NCBI RefSeq assembly: GCF_905171775.1
Contig: NC_053490.1
Coordinates: 87,632,286-87,696,285 of the forward strand
Length of the DNA stretch: 64,000 bases
Direction of reading: 5' to 3'
Source of the DNA: Rana temporaria
Lineage: Eukaryota; Chordata; Amphibia; Anura; Ranidae
A program made the position numbers and the translations under genes. The notes under the pieces were generated by a model. The model was not told where the DNA came from, did no database searches, and saw nothing but the letters and a program-made list of their open reading frames with translations. Positions 42,864 through 59,287 of this stretch are shown piece after piece (within the stretch, counting starts at the first letter, position 1; every line of letters starts with the position of its first letter).

Positions 42864-43720
42864 CAGGGTTGTCCCGATACCACTTTTTTGAGACCGAGTA
42901 CAAGTACCGATACTTTTTTTCAAGTACTCGCCGATATAGATTACCAATTCTTTTTTTTTTAAATGTCATGTGACAGTGGCAGTATTTTTTCTTTTTTTTA
43001 CAGTAATTTTTTTTTTTACATATAATTTTTTTTTTATATTTATTGCAATTTTTTTATTTATTTTCTAATCAGCCCTGTTGGGCGTCTTTGGAGAGATATC
43101 AGGGGTCTTAACAGACCTCTGACATCTCCCCTTTAAGACAGAGAAAGGAACTAAGGACACAGATTCCCCAGTCCCTTTCTCTGCAGCCTCAGCTGAAATG
43201 AATGGAGGGAAGCTTCTCTCCATTCATAAACTGAAGCATCGTAAACACAGGTTACGATGCTCAGTTATATGAATGGACAGAGTCAGTGATCACTGACTCT
43301 GTTCATTCTGAAAAGGTAGGAGCCGGGTTTAGCTGCTCCTTCCGCCGCTCTCCATCCTGACAGATTGAGGGGGGAGAGCGGCACGGAGCGGGGGGAGAGA
43401 AGCCGGTCACGGAATGGGGGGAGAGAAGCCGGGCACGGAGCGGAGGGAGAGAAGCCGGGCACGGAGCAGGGGGAGAGAAGCCGGTCACGGAGCAGGGGGA
43501 GAGAAGCCGGTCACAGAACGGGGCAGAGAAGACGAGCATGGGGGAAAGATGGGCACGGAGCATGGGGAGAAAAAGACGAGCACGGAGCAGGGGGAAAGAC
43601 AGCACGGGGGAGAAGACTTGAAACTCCCCTGCCTGCCCAGGTATCGGGTGAGGCATCGGAGCATTTCCCCCAAGTACAAGTACAAGTACAAGTACTAGTA
43701 TCGGTATCGGGACATCCCTA
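42864..43720. mobile_element. Non-autonomous hAT element with perfect 8-bp duplication and internal minisatellite
   Basis: The ends CAGGGTTGTCCCGATACC and GGTATCGGGACATCCCTA are inverted copies, flanked by CATGTGTC at 42856-42863 and 43721-43728. A 26-bp GAAGCCGGTCACGGAGCAGG-type minisatellite fills 43370-43600, and AAGTAC hexamers are repeated near the right end (43672-43696). No transposase. Confidence 0.92.
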
Positions 43721-43728
43721 CATGTGTC

Positions 43729-44280
43729 CCATAGGAGAGGTAGAGTACTATGGTTAGGTGTGGTGTCTACAAGTGGAGGCACCCAGACTGTGTAGGGGGT
43801 CGCAAGTTATATACCCACCCGCACGCGTGCACGCTAACTCCCACCAGCATCACGTAGGCACGGCATAGGAAGGAGAGGGCTCCAACACAGACGGAAGAAT
43901 AGTCCGTGAATGACGCCCATGTTTCCCAACCAGCCGGTGGAAAGGACTCATGCCTCACATGTTGACGCCTGAGTATGACATCACAACAGTGAGGCAGGAT
44001 ACGTGGCGCCGATGCGCTGTGTGCCACTGAACAGCGCGGAAGGGAGGGGGAAGGGGAGGGGGCACACAGAGCGCATCGCAGCTCCCGGGTATCAAACGTA
44101 AGAATGGCCCTGAGTATGCAAACGCCGGGTCTCAATATCAAAGTGGTAACCCAACGCAGCTATGCTGCATAATCTCATGAACACAGGAAAACTGTGTCAT
44201 GAGTATGCAAGACCAGGACATAGTATATTGCCGTCCTGGAATTAAAACCTTGCACATGGGTGGCAGGGGGGACACTGCCA
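43729..44280. other. Probable continuation of the hammerhead-bearing repeat
   Basis: Resumes after the hAT duplication with CATAGGAGAGGTAGAG. It contains CCGGCTGGTTGGGAAACATGG in reverse and GAGGGGGAAGGGGAGGGGG. No coding motif. The right boundary is uncertain. Confidence 0.35.
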
Positions 44281-44319
44281 ATCCTGTTTACAGACCTCCA
44301 TCCCTGATGCATAAAAAAA

Positions 44320-44446
44320 GGAGGGACACATTTGGGACTTTAAATGATTCACACATGTGGTATGCATCCATCCTGCTTGATTCTTTGAACCAGGGATGGA
44401 TGCACACCACATGTGTGCATCATTTAAAATCCCAAATGTGTCCCCC
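44320..44446. repeat. Hairpin with about 54-nt arms
   Basis: GGAGGGACACATTTGGGACT (44320 onward) through CATCCATCC (44373) is inverted at 44394-44446, loop about 20 nt. Three or four mismatches. Resembles a small foldback MITE; no RNA-gene evidence. Confidence 0.75.
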
Positions 44447-44716
44447 CCTTTTTTTTGTAATCAATAAAGTATATCTCTGGTCAAAACCTATTTTTTTTTT
44501 GTTATATCAATAAAGTTGAATAAAGAAATTATAATAATTAAAAAGTGTACAAAAATATATTTTAATGAAATAAATGAAAAATAAATAGTTTCTCAGACGT
44601 TTACAATTCTTAGATCTTGACTTATTGGGTTTCAATTTCCTCATATCACCCTCATGTTTTATATCATACAAACTTATAGGTATTATATGGTGTTTGTGGA
44701 TCTAAAATGCATTTAA

Positions 44717-45091
44717 GGGGCAGATCCACAGAGATCTGCACCCGCGAAGCGTATCTGAGATACGCTACGCCGCCGTAACTTACCCGGCTCTGGTTCTAAT
44801 CCATAAAGATTTTGCGCCGTAAGTTATGGCGGCGTAGTCTATCTCTTGCGGCGTAACGGCGCGTAATTCAAATCGGTGAGTAGGGGGCGTGTTTCATTTA
44901 AATGAAGCGCGTCCCCACGCCGAATGAACTGCGCATGCTCCGTTCCTAAATTTACCGCCGTGCATTGCGCTAAATGACGTCGCAAGGACGTCATTTTTTG
45001 TGACGTGGACGTAAATTACGTCCATCCCGATTCACGGACGACTTACGCAAACGAAAACATTTTTTTTAAATTATACGCGGGAACGACGGCA
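44717..45091. mobile_element. Palindromic MITE, GGGCCAGATTCAC-type, right end lost (copy 6)
   Basis: It starts GGGGCAGATCCACAGAG, with the family strings TACGCTACGCCGCCGTAACTTA and AATGACGTCGCAAGGACGTC, and stops at CGGGAACGACGGCAAGG, where the tandem unit resumes. Confidence 0.75.
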
Positions 45092-45166
45092 AGGTTTCTG
45101 CTTTTAGAAAATATTTCATGTTTGGGCATTATAATCATTTTCTAGCAAAAAAAAAATGTTGTTTAA

Positions 45167-46199
45167 CCCCTTCAATACCGGCACTTTCACCCCTTCCTGC
45201 CCAGGCCAATTTTCAGCTTTCAGCGCTGTCGCACTTTGAATGACAATTGCCGGTCATCCAACGCTGTACCCAAACTACATTTTTATAATTTTCTCCCCAC
45301 AAATAGAGATTTATTTTGGTGGTATTTGATCACCTCTGCGGTTTTTATTTTTTTCTAAACAAACTAAAAAAAGACCCACATTTTTGTTTTATTTCTGTCA
45401 TAAAATGTTGTTTTCCCCTTCACTGACGGGCACTGATGAGTTGGCACTGATATGTAGAATTGATGGGCACCAATAGGCTGCACTGATATGCTGCACTGAT
45501 GGACACTGACAGGCAGCTGTGATGGGCACTGACAGTCGGCACTGATGTTGCAGAACTGATAAGATACTGACAGGTGTTACTGCTGGGCAGTGATTGGCAC
45601 TGTGGTGGGCAGTGATTGGCACTGTGGTGGGCAGTGATTGGCACTGGTGGGCAGTGATTGGCACTGTGGTGGGCAGTGATTGGCACTATGGTGGGCAGGG
45701 ATTGGCAATGTGGTGGGCAGGAATTGGCACGGTGGTGGATAGGGATTGGCACTGTGGTGGGCAGGGATTGGCACTTGCAGAGTTTATTATATGAGGCACT
45801 GCCATTTGAAGGGGCTGTGCTGATAATCAATGTGCTGATTATCAGCACAGGCCCCCCTGATAGGGAGAGCCGCCGAAACCACTCCATCAAAAACTGCCCC
45901 ATCAAAAACTCCAAAATCGAAATTGCCCCCATCCAATTGCCCCATTAAAACTGACCCATCAAAACAGCCCCATCCTATTGCCCCATCCAAAAACTGCCCC
46001 CATTAAAACTGCCCCATCAAAACTGCTCCATCAAAACTGCCCCATCAAAACTGCTCAATCAAAATTGCCCCATCAAAACTGCCTCATCAAAATCGACCCA
46101 TCGAAAACTGCTCCATCAAAAACTGACCCATCAAAAACTGACCCATCAAAAACTGACCCATCAAAAACTGACCCATCAAAAACTGACCCATCAAAAACA
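45167..46199. mobile_element. TTAA-type element filled with minisatellites
   Basis: TTTAA at 45162-45166 is followed by CCCCTTCAATACCGGCACTTTC. The body has ACAAATAGAGATTTATTTTGG, as in other members. The right part is two minisatellites: a 22-bp GGCACTGTGGTGGGCAGTGA unit (45590-45780) and a 15-bp CCCATCAAAAACTGA unit (about 45890-46199). The tandem unit resumes with TTTATTTTAAC at 46200. A clean right terminal repeat is missing. Confidence 0.7.
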
Positions 46200-47318
46200 G
46201 TTTATTTTAACAAGTGTGTGAGAAATGTCAATTTTTTTCCTGGGCAGCGAACGGTTAACTTGTTTACCAATTTGAATCTTTTGTCAGTTAGGAAAAAAAG
46301 CTCATGTGACATGACCATATGCATATGTAAATTTTTCAGTTAGAAAAAATAAAATAAAAAATGATTACATTATTTTGACTTTTTGGGTATCTATTTCCTC
46401 ATCTCAACCTCCATATTTTATAAAAATAAACAAAAATAAATGGGTTTTATACGATAATTGTGTGCACTAAAATGCATTAAAGTGTATTTTTTTTCCTGAA
46501 AAATGTCATTTAATAAACAGCTGTGTGAATATTGTGTGACATAAAATATGGCAACAACCACCATTTAATTCTCCAGGGTCGCTGCTTTCAGAAAATATAT
46601 CATGTTTGGCTATTATAAGACATTGTTCTAGCTAAAAAAAAATGTTTATTTTAACAAGTGTGTGAGAAATGTCAAATTTTTGCTGGGCAGCGAAGGGTTA
46701 ACTTGTTTAACAATTTGAATCTTTTGGCAGTTAGAGAAAAAAAAAAAATCTCATGTGACATGACCATATATGTACATTTTTTCAGTTAAAAATAAATAAA
46801 TAAAAAGATATAATAATTTTACTTTTTGGATATCTATTTCCTCATCTCAACCTCCATGTTTTATATTTTATAAAAATTATTATAGTAATTATTATTATAA
46901 GCCTTTTTTCTAGCTCTTGTTTTAACAAGTGTGTGTGAGAAATGTCAAATTGCCCCTGGGCAGCGAAGGGTTAACTTGTTTACCAATTTGAATCTTTTGG
47001 CAGTTAGAAAAAAAAAGCTCATGTGACATGACCATATATGTACATTTTTTTCAGTTAGAAAAAAATAAATAAAAAAATATTAAAATGTAACTTTTTTGGT
47101 ACCTGTTTCCTTATCTCTTAAATTTTATAAAAAATATTATAATAATTATTATTATAAACCTTTTTTTAGCTAAAAAACATGTTTATTTTAACAATTGTGT
47201 GAGACATCTCAAATTGTCCCTGGGCAGCGAAGGGTTAACTTGTTTACCAATTTCAATTGGTCAGTTCGAAAAAAAAAAAGCTCTTTGTGATGTCACAATT
47301 GGGGGAGGAGCCTCTCCT

Positions 47319-47360
47319 TATATAAGCAGCTCCGGCAGAGCTAGCAGGATCTTTGCTCAC
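47319..47360 (+). promoter_or_regulatory. TATA promoter of the kinase gene
   Basis: TATATAAG at 47319-47326 lies in a GC-rich context (GGAGGAGCCTCTCC upstream, GCAGCTCCGG downstream). The start of transcription would fall about 47350. A palindromic TGTGATGTCACA at 47287-47298 could bind a bZIP factor. The 5' leader would be about 150 bases to the ATG at 47504. Confidence 0.65.
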
Positions 47361-47503
47361 TCACAGAATTTCTCTTGTAGGGAAAGGACGCGAGTTCAGC
47401 TGCTCTGAGACACGTTGCTTATTATTTTATAATAGCGCGTTTTCATAGCGAGAGAAGTGCGACAAAGTCAGCGGATCTTCTGTTTATCATCAAAGGAGAC
47501 CCA

Positions 47504-53174
<5,671 letters not shown>

Positions 53175-53600
53175 TGCACGCCCATTCCACCTGGGCGCAC
53201 ATGGGCCAGTTTTTATCAGTGTGCTTTTCTTATATTCGTGTGCTTTTCTTATATTCGTGTGCTTTTCTTATATTCGTGTGTTTTTCTTATATTCGTGTGC
53301 TTTTCTTATATTGAACTGTATAGTGAACTGACCCTGGCTTGTTATTCGACCACGCTTCTGTCTACCGATTCTGTACATACCTCAGCCTGATCTGGAACTG
53401 ACCCTCGACTGTTTGACCATGCTATTTGCCTGCCTCTTGGACTGATCTTGTACCCTCCCACTGGACTAGTGGGATTCATAACACAGGGATCTCATATATG
53501 TGAGGGGCTCCAGAATTGTTTTTCTGGATGAAGAAAACATAATTTTTTTTGTTTTCTCATTCCTACATTAGGGTCTGGAGACTCGGAGGCTTCAAAGAGA
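53175..53600 (+). other. Probable 3' UTR with a 19-bp tandem repeat
   Basis: GTGTGCTTTTCTTATATTC is repeated about five times at 53219-53312. No AATAAA was found close by, so the transcript end is undefined. Confidence 0.5.
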
Positions 53601-54870
53601 TTTGGGTGGGAGAAGCCTCTACCCCTGTCCCCATTCTGTCCTGAACGAGGCCCTACTTCGGCCTGCTGCCTGTAGGACTTATGCCATCATGCCTATGCCT
53701 GTTGCATGAACTGACCACACCACATAGACCATGTTCCTGCCTACTACCAGGATCAATTGTCCCTCCTCCCCCACTCTCCACACACCGACACCCAGATCTC
53801 CACTCACTTACCACCGTGGGTGGGGCTCCAATTGCCCGCCCTCCCCCACACACAGGGCTGATCCAGGAAATATTTGATTGCCTCTCAGGGGATCAGGAAG
53901 GATTTTTTCCCCCAGCTGGAGCACATTGATCATGCTTTGCTGGGGTTTTTCGCCTTCCTCTGGATCAACTGCCTCACAACCCAATACACCCGCTCATCTA
54001 CCACCGGTGAGTGTGGCCAGTGGAACTTCCCCCCAAGTTTCATCTGCCCTCACTTTCCCACGCCCAGCATACTGGTAATACCACCTGCCCTCACCTATAT
54101 GCACTCATCTACCACCAAGAGGGGACGCTACCAACCCCGAGTATAGGGTGAGTGTGGCCAGTGGAACTTCCCCCCAAGTTTCATCTGTACACTCTCCCCC
54201 ATGCCCAGCATAATGGTACTACCCCCTGGCCCCACCTATATGCACTCATCTACCACCAAGAGGGAATGCTACCACCCTGAGTATAGGGTGAGTGTGGCCA
54301 GTGGAACTTCCCCCCAAGTTTCATCTGTCCACACTCCCCCACGCCCAGCGTAATGGTACTGCCCCCTGCCCCCACCTATATGCACTCATCTACCACCAAG
54401 AGGGTCCAGAGAAAATGGGGTGCCTTGCAAATAAGTTGGGCTACATGCCCAGGTAAAAACAGGACTAACATTTATTTACTAACACACTGGTCAACATACA
54501 ATGACTGGCATGCACTGACCTACACTAACAGACGATGTCCAGATGTACATAGACTGACCGCTCTATGCTTTAGATAGATGCACACAGACAGACAACCAAA
54601 TTAGGAGAGAATAGATCGCACACACAGATTATAGGATGAGGCCTACTACAAACATACATCCAACATTAGAAAAAGGATGACTAGCATCCAGTAGGGTAGC
54701 TTAGTGTAGTTAGTGTAGGTCCTGCCCTAGAAGAGTCTACCTTGCCGTGGTGGGCAGGCTTGGAATCTCTTGGTCAACAGTGTGCCAGCAAACGGGCGAG
54801 AGGATCATTAGATCTTCACTTCTGGCCAATTGATTTTACCAAAGGACTCTTGGTTTAATCAGAGTATATA
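53601..54870. repeat. Unassigned stretch with a 140-bp tandem repeat
   Basis: GTGAGTGTGGCCAGTGGAAC starts at 54007, 54148 and 54288, followed each time by TTCCCCCCAAGTTTCATCTG and a CACCTATATGCACTCATCTACC block: three units of about 140 bp. The remainder (54420-54870) shows no recognisable feature. Confidence 0.75.
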
Positions 54871-54964
54871 TAGTTGGAAAAGGAAAAAATGTGTATAGGT
54901 CCAGGGCTGGACTGGGACAGAAATTTGGCCCTGGACTTCATCCAGACCAGCCCCCTAATTTTAA

Positions 54965-55811
54965 GTGTCCCCCTTGCATCAGAGTCCCCCTTACATCAGT
55001 GTTCCCCCATCAGAGCCCCCCTTGCATCAGAGAGTCCCCCTTGCATCAGAAGCCTCCTTGTATCAGAGTTTCCCCCATCAGAGTTTTCTTGCATCAGTGT
55101 CCCCCATCAGAGTCCCCCTTGCATCAGAGTGTCCCCCCTTGCATCAGAGATCCCCTTGCATTAGTGTTCCCCTTTAGTGTCCCCCCCTGCATCAGAGAGT
55201 CCCCCTTACATCAGAGTGCCCCCCTTGCATCAGAGTGTCCCCCCTTGCATCAGAGTGTCCCCCCTTGCACCAGAGAGCCCCATTTGCATTAGAGTGTCCC
55301 CCCTTACATCAGAGTGTTCCCCCTTGCATCAGAGTGCCCCCCTTGCATCAGAGTGTCCCCCCTTGCATCAGTGTCTCCCCTTGTACCAGAGAGCCCCCTT
55401 TGCATTAGAGTGTCTCCCCTTACATCAGAGTGTTCCCCCTTGCATCAGAGTGCCCCCTTGCATTAGAGTGTCCCCCCCTTGCATCAGTGTCCCCCCTTGC
55501 ATCAGTGTCCCCCCTTGTACCAGAGAGCCCCCTTTGCATTAGAGTGTCCCCCCTTACATCAGCGTGTCCCCCATTGCATCAGAGAGCCCCCCTTGCATCA
55601 GAGTGTCCCCTATTGCATTAGAGTGTCCCTCATCAGAGTTTCCCCCTTGCATCAGAGTGTCCCCCATTGCACCAGGGTGTCCCCATCAGTGTGTCCCCCC
55701 CCCCCTTGAATCAGAGTGCCCCCTCTCCTCCCCCTCCCACATGTACTTATTCACAGCTCTCCAGAAAGGCAGCATTGTTCCTCTCTCCAGTCATGTGATA
55801 AGTGACAAGTG
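54965..55811. repeat. Minisatellite of 20-21-bp unit plus unique tail, duplicate A
   Basis: Unit CTTGCATCAGAGTGTCCCCC with variants (TACATCAG, CACCAGAGAG, CATTAGAG) arranged in a higher-order period of about 120-130 bp. It ends with a non-repeated tail from about 55725 (TCCTCCCCCTCCCACATGTACT ... GTGACAAGTG). Confidence 0.9.
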
Positions 55812-56164
55812 ATAAGGGGAGAGAGGAAGGAAAGTCTGCCGGCTGTCTATCTCCCCCTATAGGGTGGGAGGGAGCAGAAAGGCTAATACTCACTCCAGCA
55901 AGTGACGGCTGCTGCTTCTCTTGACAGGAGTGAAATCGCGATTACTCACTGTCAGAGAGGAGCGGCTCGGAGAGTGCACCTGACCGGCCCACTGAGCCAT
56001 CGGCCCACCGGGAAACTCCCGGTAGTCCCAATGGCCAGTCCATGCCTGCATAGGTCCATAATTATAATTTCATAAACACAATAACAATTTGGTATATTTA
56101 CATTTGAATTGCTTCCTCTTTTATTTATTCCTTTCATGACCGGGGGTCATTACCACTTGGATGC
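55812..56164. other. Spacer between the two duplicates
   Basis: About 350 bases without gene or repeat signature recognised. The CCACTGAGCCATCGGCCCACC area resembles an inactive hAT-like end. Confidence 0.35.
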
Positions 56165-56896
56165 ACAGTCCTCCTTACATCAGAGTGCCCCCCTTGCATC
56201 AGAGTGTCCCTCCCTCTTGCATCAGAGTGTCCCCCCTTGCACCAGAAGGCCCCCTTTGCATTAGAGTGTCCCCCCTTACATCAGAGTGTTCCCCCTTGCA
56301 TCAGAGTGTCCCCCCTTGCATCAGAGTGTCCCCCCTTGCATCAGAGTGTCCCCCTTGTACCAGAGAGCCCCCTTTGCATTAGAGTGTCCCCCCTTACATC
56401 AGAGTGTTCACCCTTGCATCAGAGTGCCCCCCTTGCATTAGAGTGTCCCCCCTTGTATCGGTGTCCCCCCTTGTACCAGAGAGCCCCCTTGGCATATGAG
56501 TGTCTCCCCTTACATCAGAGTGTTCCCCCTTGCATCAGAGTGCCCCCCTTGCATTAGAGTGTCCCCCCTTGCATCAGTATCCCCCCCTTGTACCAGAGAG
56601 CCCCCTTTGCATTAGAGTGTCCCCCCTTACATCAGCATGTCCCCCATTGCATCAGAGAGCCCCCCTTGCATCAGAGTATCCCCCATTGCATTAGGGTGTC
56701 CCTCATCAGTGTTTCCCCCTTGCATCAGAGTGTCCCCCATTGCACCAGGGTGTCCCCCATCAAAGTGTCCTCCATCAGTGTGTCCCCCCTTGAATCAGAG
56801 TGCCCCCCTCTCCTCCCCCTTCCACATGTACTCATTCACAGCTCTCCAGAAAGGCAGCATTGTTACTCTCTCCAGTCATGTGATAAGTGACAAGTG
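56165..56896. repeat. Minisatellite plus unique tail, duplicate B
   Basis: Same unit, same higher-order pattern and same tail as duplicate A. The shared tail ends at GTGACAAGTG (56887-56896) against 55802-55811 in A, an offset of 1085 bp, and the sequences diverge immediately afterwards. Confidence 0.9.
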
Positions 56897-57240
56897 TATT
56901 GAGGTGAATGAGAAAAATCCGGAAGAGAAATGAACACATCTGCGAATCAGATGCGTGCCCATAGAAGATAATGGGCCTGAATTGAGCCGCACCGTAATGC
57001 CTAGAAAACGCACACGTTTTTTCGGCAATGCGCAGTGCGAATGCATCGCACATATGTGAACCAGCCTCATTGAAATCAATGCATTTTATAATGTTACCTA
57101 CTACACTATTGGAGGCTCTATTTCTCCTTTTCCTCCCCATGTGTGTGTGCTCCCTGGTGGAGCATTTGGTGGAGCATTTGGAGATAGGCTGACGGAGGCT
57201 TTAGGGAGTGGCGGAAGCTAGCAGCCATTATAGCCACATC
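56897..57240. other. Unassigned stretch with a solo MITE end
   Basis: CACATATGTGAACCAGCCT at 57049-57067 is the right-hand terminus of the family at 4037-4265. The left terminus is missing. No coding signal. Confidence 0.4.
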
Positions 57241-57249
57241 TGGAGAGGA

Positions 57250-57470
57250 CGGAGAGATGGGATGAGGACAGAGGGACAGGGTGGGATGAGGACAGGGGGA
57301 CAGGGTGGGATGAGGACAGGGGGACAGGGTGGATGAGCACAGGGTGGAATGAGCACAGGGGGACAGGGTGGGAAGAGGACAGGGGGACAGGGTGGGATGA
57401 GCACAGAGGCACAGGGTGGGATGAGCACAGGGGGACAGGGTGGGATGAGCACAGGGGGGCAGAGCATCTT
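57250..57470. repeat. Minisatellite, 24-bp unit
   Basis: GATGAGCACAGGGGGACAGG plus GTGG in about nine copies, with GAGGACA and GAGCACA variants. Confidence 0.92.
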
Positions 57471-57481
57471 TTAATTTGGGG

Positions 57482-57633
57482 GGAGAGGGTGGTATGGGGA
57501 TATGTGCTGGGGAGTTATTTGAGAGGGAAGAAGATATGTGCTAGTGGGGGGGGGGGAATCAGACTCCCCACTAGCACATATCTTCTTCCCTCTCAAATCA
57601 CTCCCCAGTACATATCCCCATACCACCCTCTCC
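57482..57633. repeat. Hairpin with 68-nt arms
   Basis: The arm 57482-57549 (GGAGAGGGTGGTATGGGG ... GCTAGTGGGG) is inverted at 57566-57633 with two mismatches and a loop of about 16 nt. Confidence 0.88.
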
Positions 57634-57925
57634 TCTCCCATCACTTCATTAGTTCACCTCGTATCTGCCTGTCCCCCCTCCTTCCCTCCTGGTTACTGTG
57701 TCCTCTCTCTCTCACTGAAGTTGTCCCACATACCAGAAGCACGGCTCTCTCAGTTGTGTCTCTCCTCGGCTCCTCCTCCTGGCTGTGTACACAGAAACAT
57801 TGAGCCAAGAGGGGGGAGGAGCCGAAGAGTGACTATGTATTGCAGTCAGTGGAGAGAGAGACAGCTGCACTGTAAAGCCGAATGACGCTGCGGGACCCCG
57901 GGCGACAGATGTCCCAGATGACCGC

Positions 57926-58104
57926 GCCACTTTGCGGGGGGTGGCAAAAAGCGCCCCCCCGCGTACCCCCCTCCTCCCACACGGAGAGCCGCACAGCTGA
58001 ATCCAGGAGTTCAACTGCATGTTTCAGCACTGAACTCCAGGATTCAGCTGTGTGGCTCTCCGTGCGGGAGGGGGCGCTTTTTCGCTGCCCCCGCAAAGTG
58101 CCGC
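57926..58104. repeat. Foldback element with about 80-nt arms
   Basis: GCCACTTTGCGGGGG and GGAGAGCCGCACAGCTGAATCC (left arm, 57926-58013) are inverted as GGATTCAGCTGTGTGGCTCTCC and CCCCCGCAAAGTGCC (58026-58104). Likely a non-autonomous DNA transposon. Target duplication not found. Confidence 0.8.
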
Positions 58105-58200
58105 CCTAGGCCTGGGCCTTGTTGGCCTAGGCCATAATACATCTCTGCTGCAGCCTATCCATCCGTCCTCTCCCTGTTCCTGTTGATCTCCCGTCCTTAC

Positions 58201-58572
58201 CTAGCTTCTGAATGAATGAATGAATGAGAAACTTATATAGCGCGACACATGCGAACTGAATCGCCTCTGGGCGCTTGATGTACCTGTCTCCTTTGATATC
58301 AAAAGAGATGAGTTTTTCTTTTTCCTGAAGGCTAAGTGGTTTTCTTCCAACCGAACGCTGGTTGGTAAAGCGTTCCATAGTCTGGGACCTTGGACCGCAA
58401 ATCTTCTTTCTCCTTTGGACTTGTAGTTGGCTTTCGGCATCTGAAGAAGATTTTGATTGGTGGATCGCAGAACGCGATTGGGATTCTGGGCTTTTATTTT
58501 TTCGCATAGATAATGGGGAGCATTCCCATGGATACATCTATGAGTTAGACAGAGTGCTTTAAAAGTGATTCT
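58201..58572 (-). pseudogene. L2 ORF2 C-terminal part beyond the MITE
   Basis: Continues after the insertion with RITFKALCLTHRCIHG, SKGERRFAVQGPRLWNALP and the end RYISFSFIHSFRS, the usual C-terminus of L2 polyproteins. The stop lies at the left end, just before the ATTCA-repeat tail. Confidence 0.88.
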
Positions 58573-59287
58573 GGGCCATATTCTCAAAAAATATCCGCCT
58601 GCTGCGCTTAGGGCACTTACTGTCCCAACTTACTGGAGCAGGTGTTGTATTCCCCAAACACTTGCTCCATAAGTTGGGACAGCGGAGTGTAAGTGTCCCG
58701 GCGTAGCCTGGCGGATCTCCAAGGGGGCGTCTTCTATTCAAATGAAGCGCGCCCCCGATGCGAAAGAACTGGGCATGCGCCGGGCTGCAAAAAGCCCAGT
58801 GCGCATGCTCCAGTTCTCGGCGGAAAACGTCAATGACGCCGACGTGTGCGTCATTGACGTAAAGTCGTATTCAAGAACGACTTACGTAAACGACGTACCC
58901 GACGAAAAAACACGACGGGGACCCGACGCCATCCGTAACATGGCCTACGCGAGACTTGCGGAAATTTAATCCTCCATATAGCAGGACTAAATTTCCGCTT
59001 ACGCAAACGACGTTAGCGACGGTTACGCGACGCGAACTCGTTCGGGAATCGGCGTAGAAGGATCATTTGCATATGCAAATGACTCCTTCACGTAAATGCC
59101 ATCTAGCGGCGGCCGGCGTCATTGCATTTAAGATCCGCCAGTGTAAGTGACTTACAGATGGCGGATCTTAAGTGTATCTATGCAAAAATGATTCTGAGAA
59201 TCAGGAGCATAGATACACTGGCCAAAAAAGGGAGTTACAATGGAGTATCTGACTTACTCCATCGTAACTTCACTGAGAATATGGCCC
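58573..59287. mobile_element. Palindromic MITE inside the LINE with perfect TCT duplication
   Basis: The ends GGGCCATATTCTCA and TGAGAATATGGCCC are perfect inverted copies, flanked by TCT at 58570-58572 and 59288-59290. The body is a CpG-rich foldback of the same style as the GGGCCAGATTCAC family (GCGCATGCTCC, TTACGTAAACGACGT, GCCATCTAGCGGC) but with different ends, so it is a sister subfamily. Confidence 0.9.

Larger units (their letters stand above)
44570..47280 (+). repeat. Diverged tandem array ending at the kinase promoter
   Basis: A unit containing TTTATTTTAACAAGTGTGTG, TGGGCAGCGAAGGGTTAACT, TGTTTACCAATTTGAATC and GCTCATGTGACATGACCATA recurs with TGGGCAGCGA at 46241, 46684, 46957 and 47221 (spacings 443, 273 and 264). 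An earlier partial unit around 44570-45160 is split by a MITE (44717-45091) and a TTAA-type element (45167-46199). The last unit runs into the TATA promoter. The repeated blocks include a GTTTACCAAT box, so duplicated regulatory sequence is possible. Confidence 0.8.

Noticed and set aside
44320..44446. microRNA precursor
   Set aside because: The arms are longer than a typical precursor and the locus lies among foldback elements; a MITE is the simpler reading without small-RNA data.
55177..55542. Pro/Ser/His/Gln repeat protein in several overlapping frames
   Set aside because: All three frames are open because of the 20-21-bp minisatellite; none has non-repeat support.
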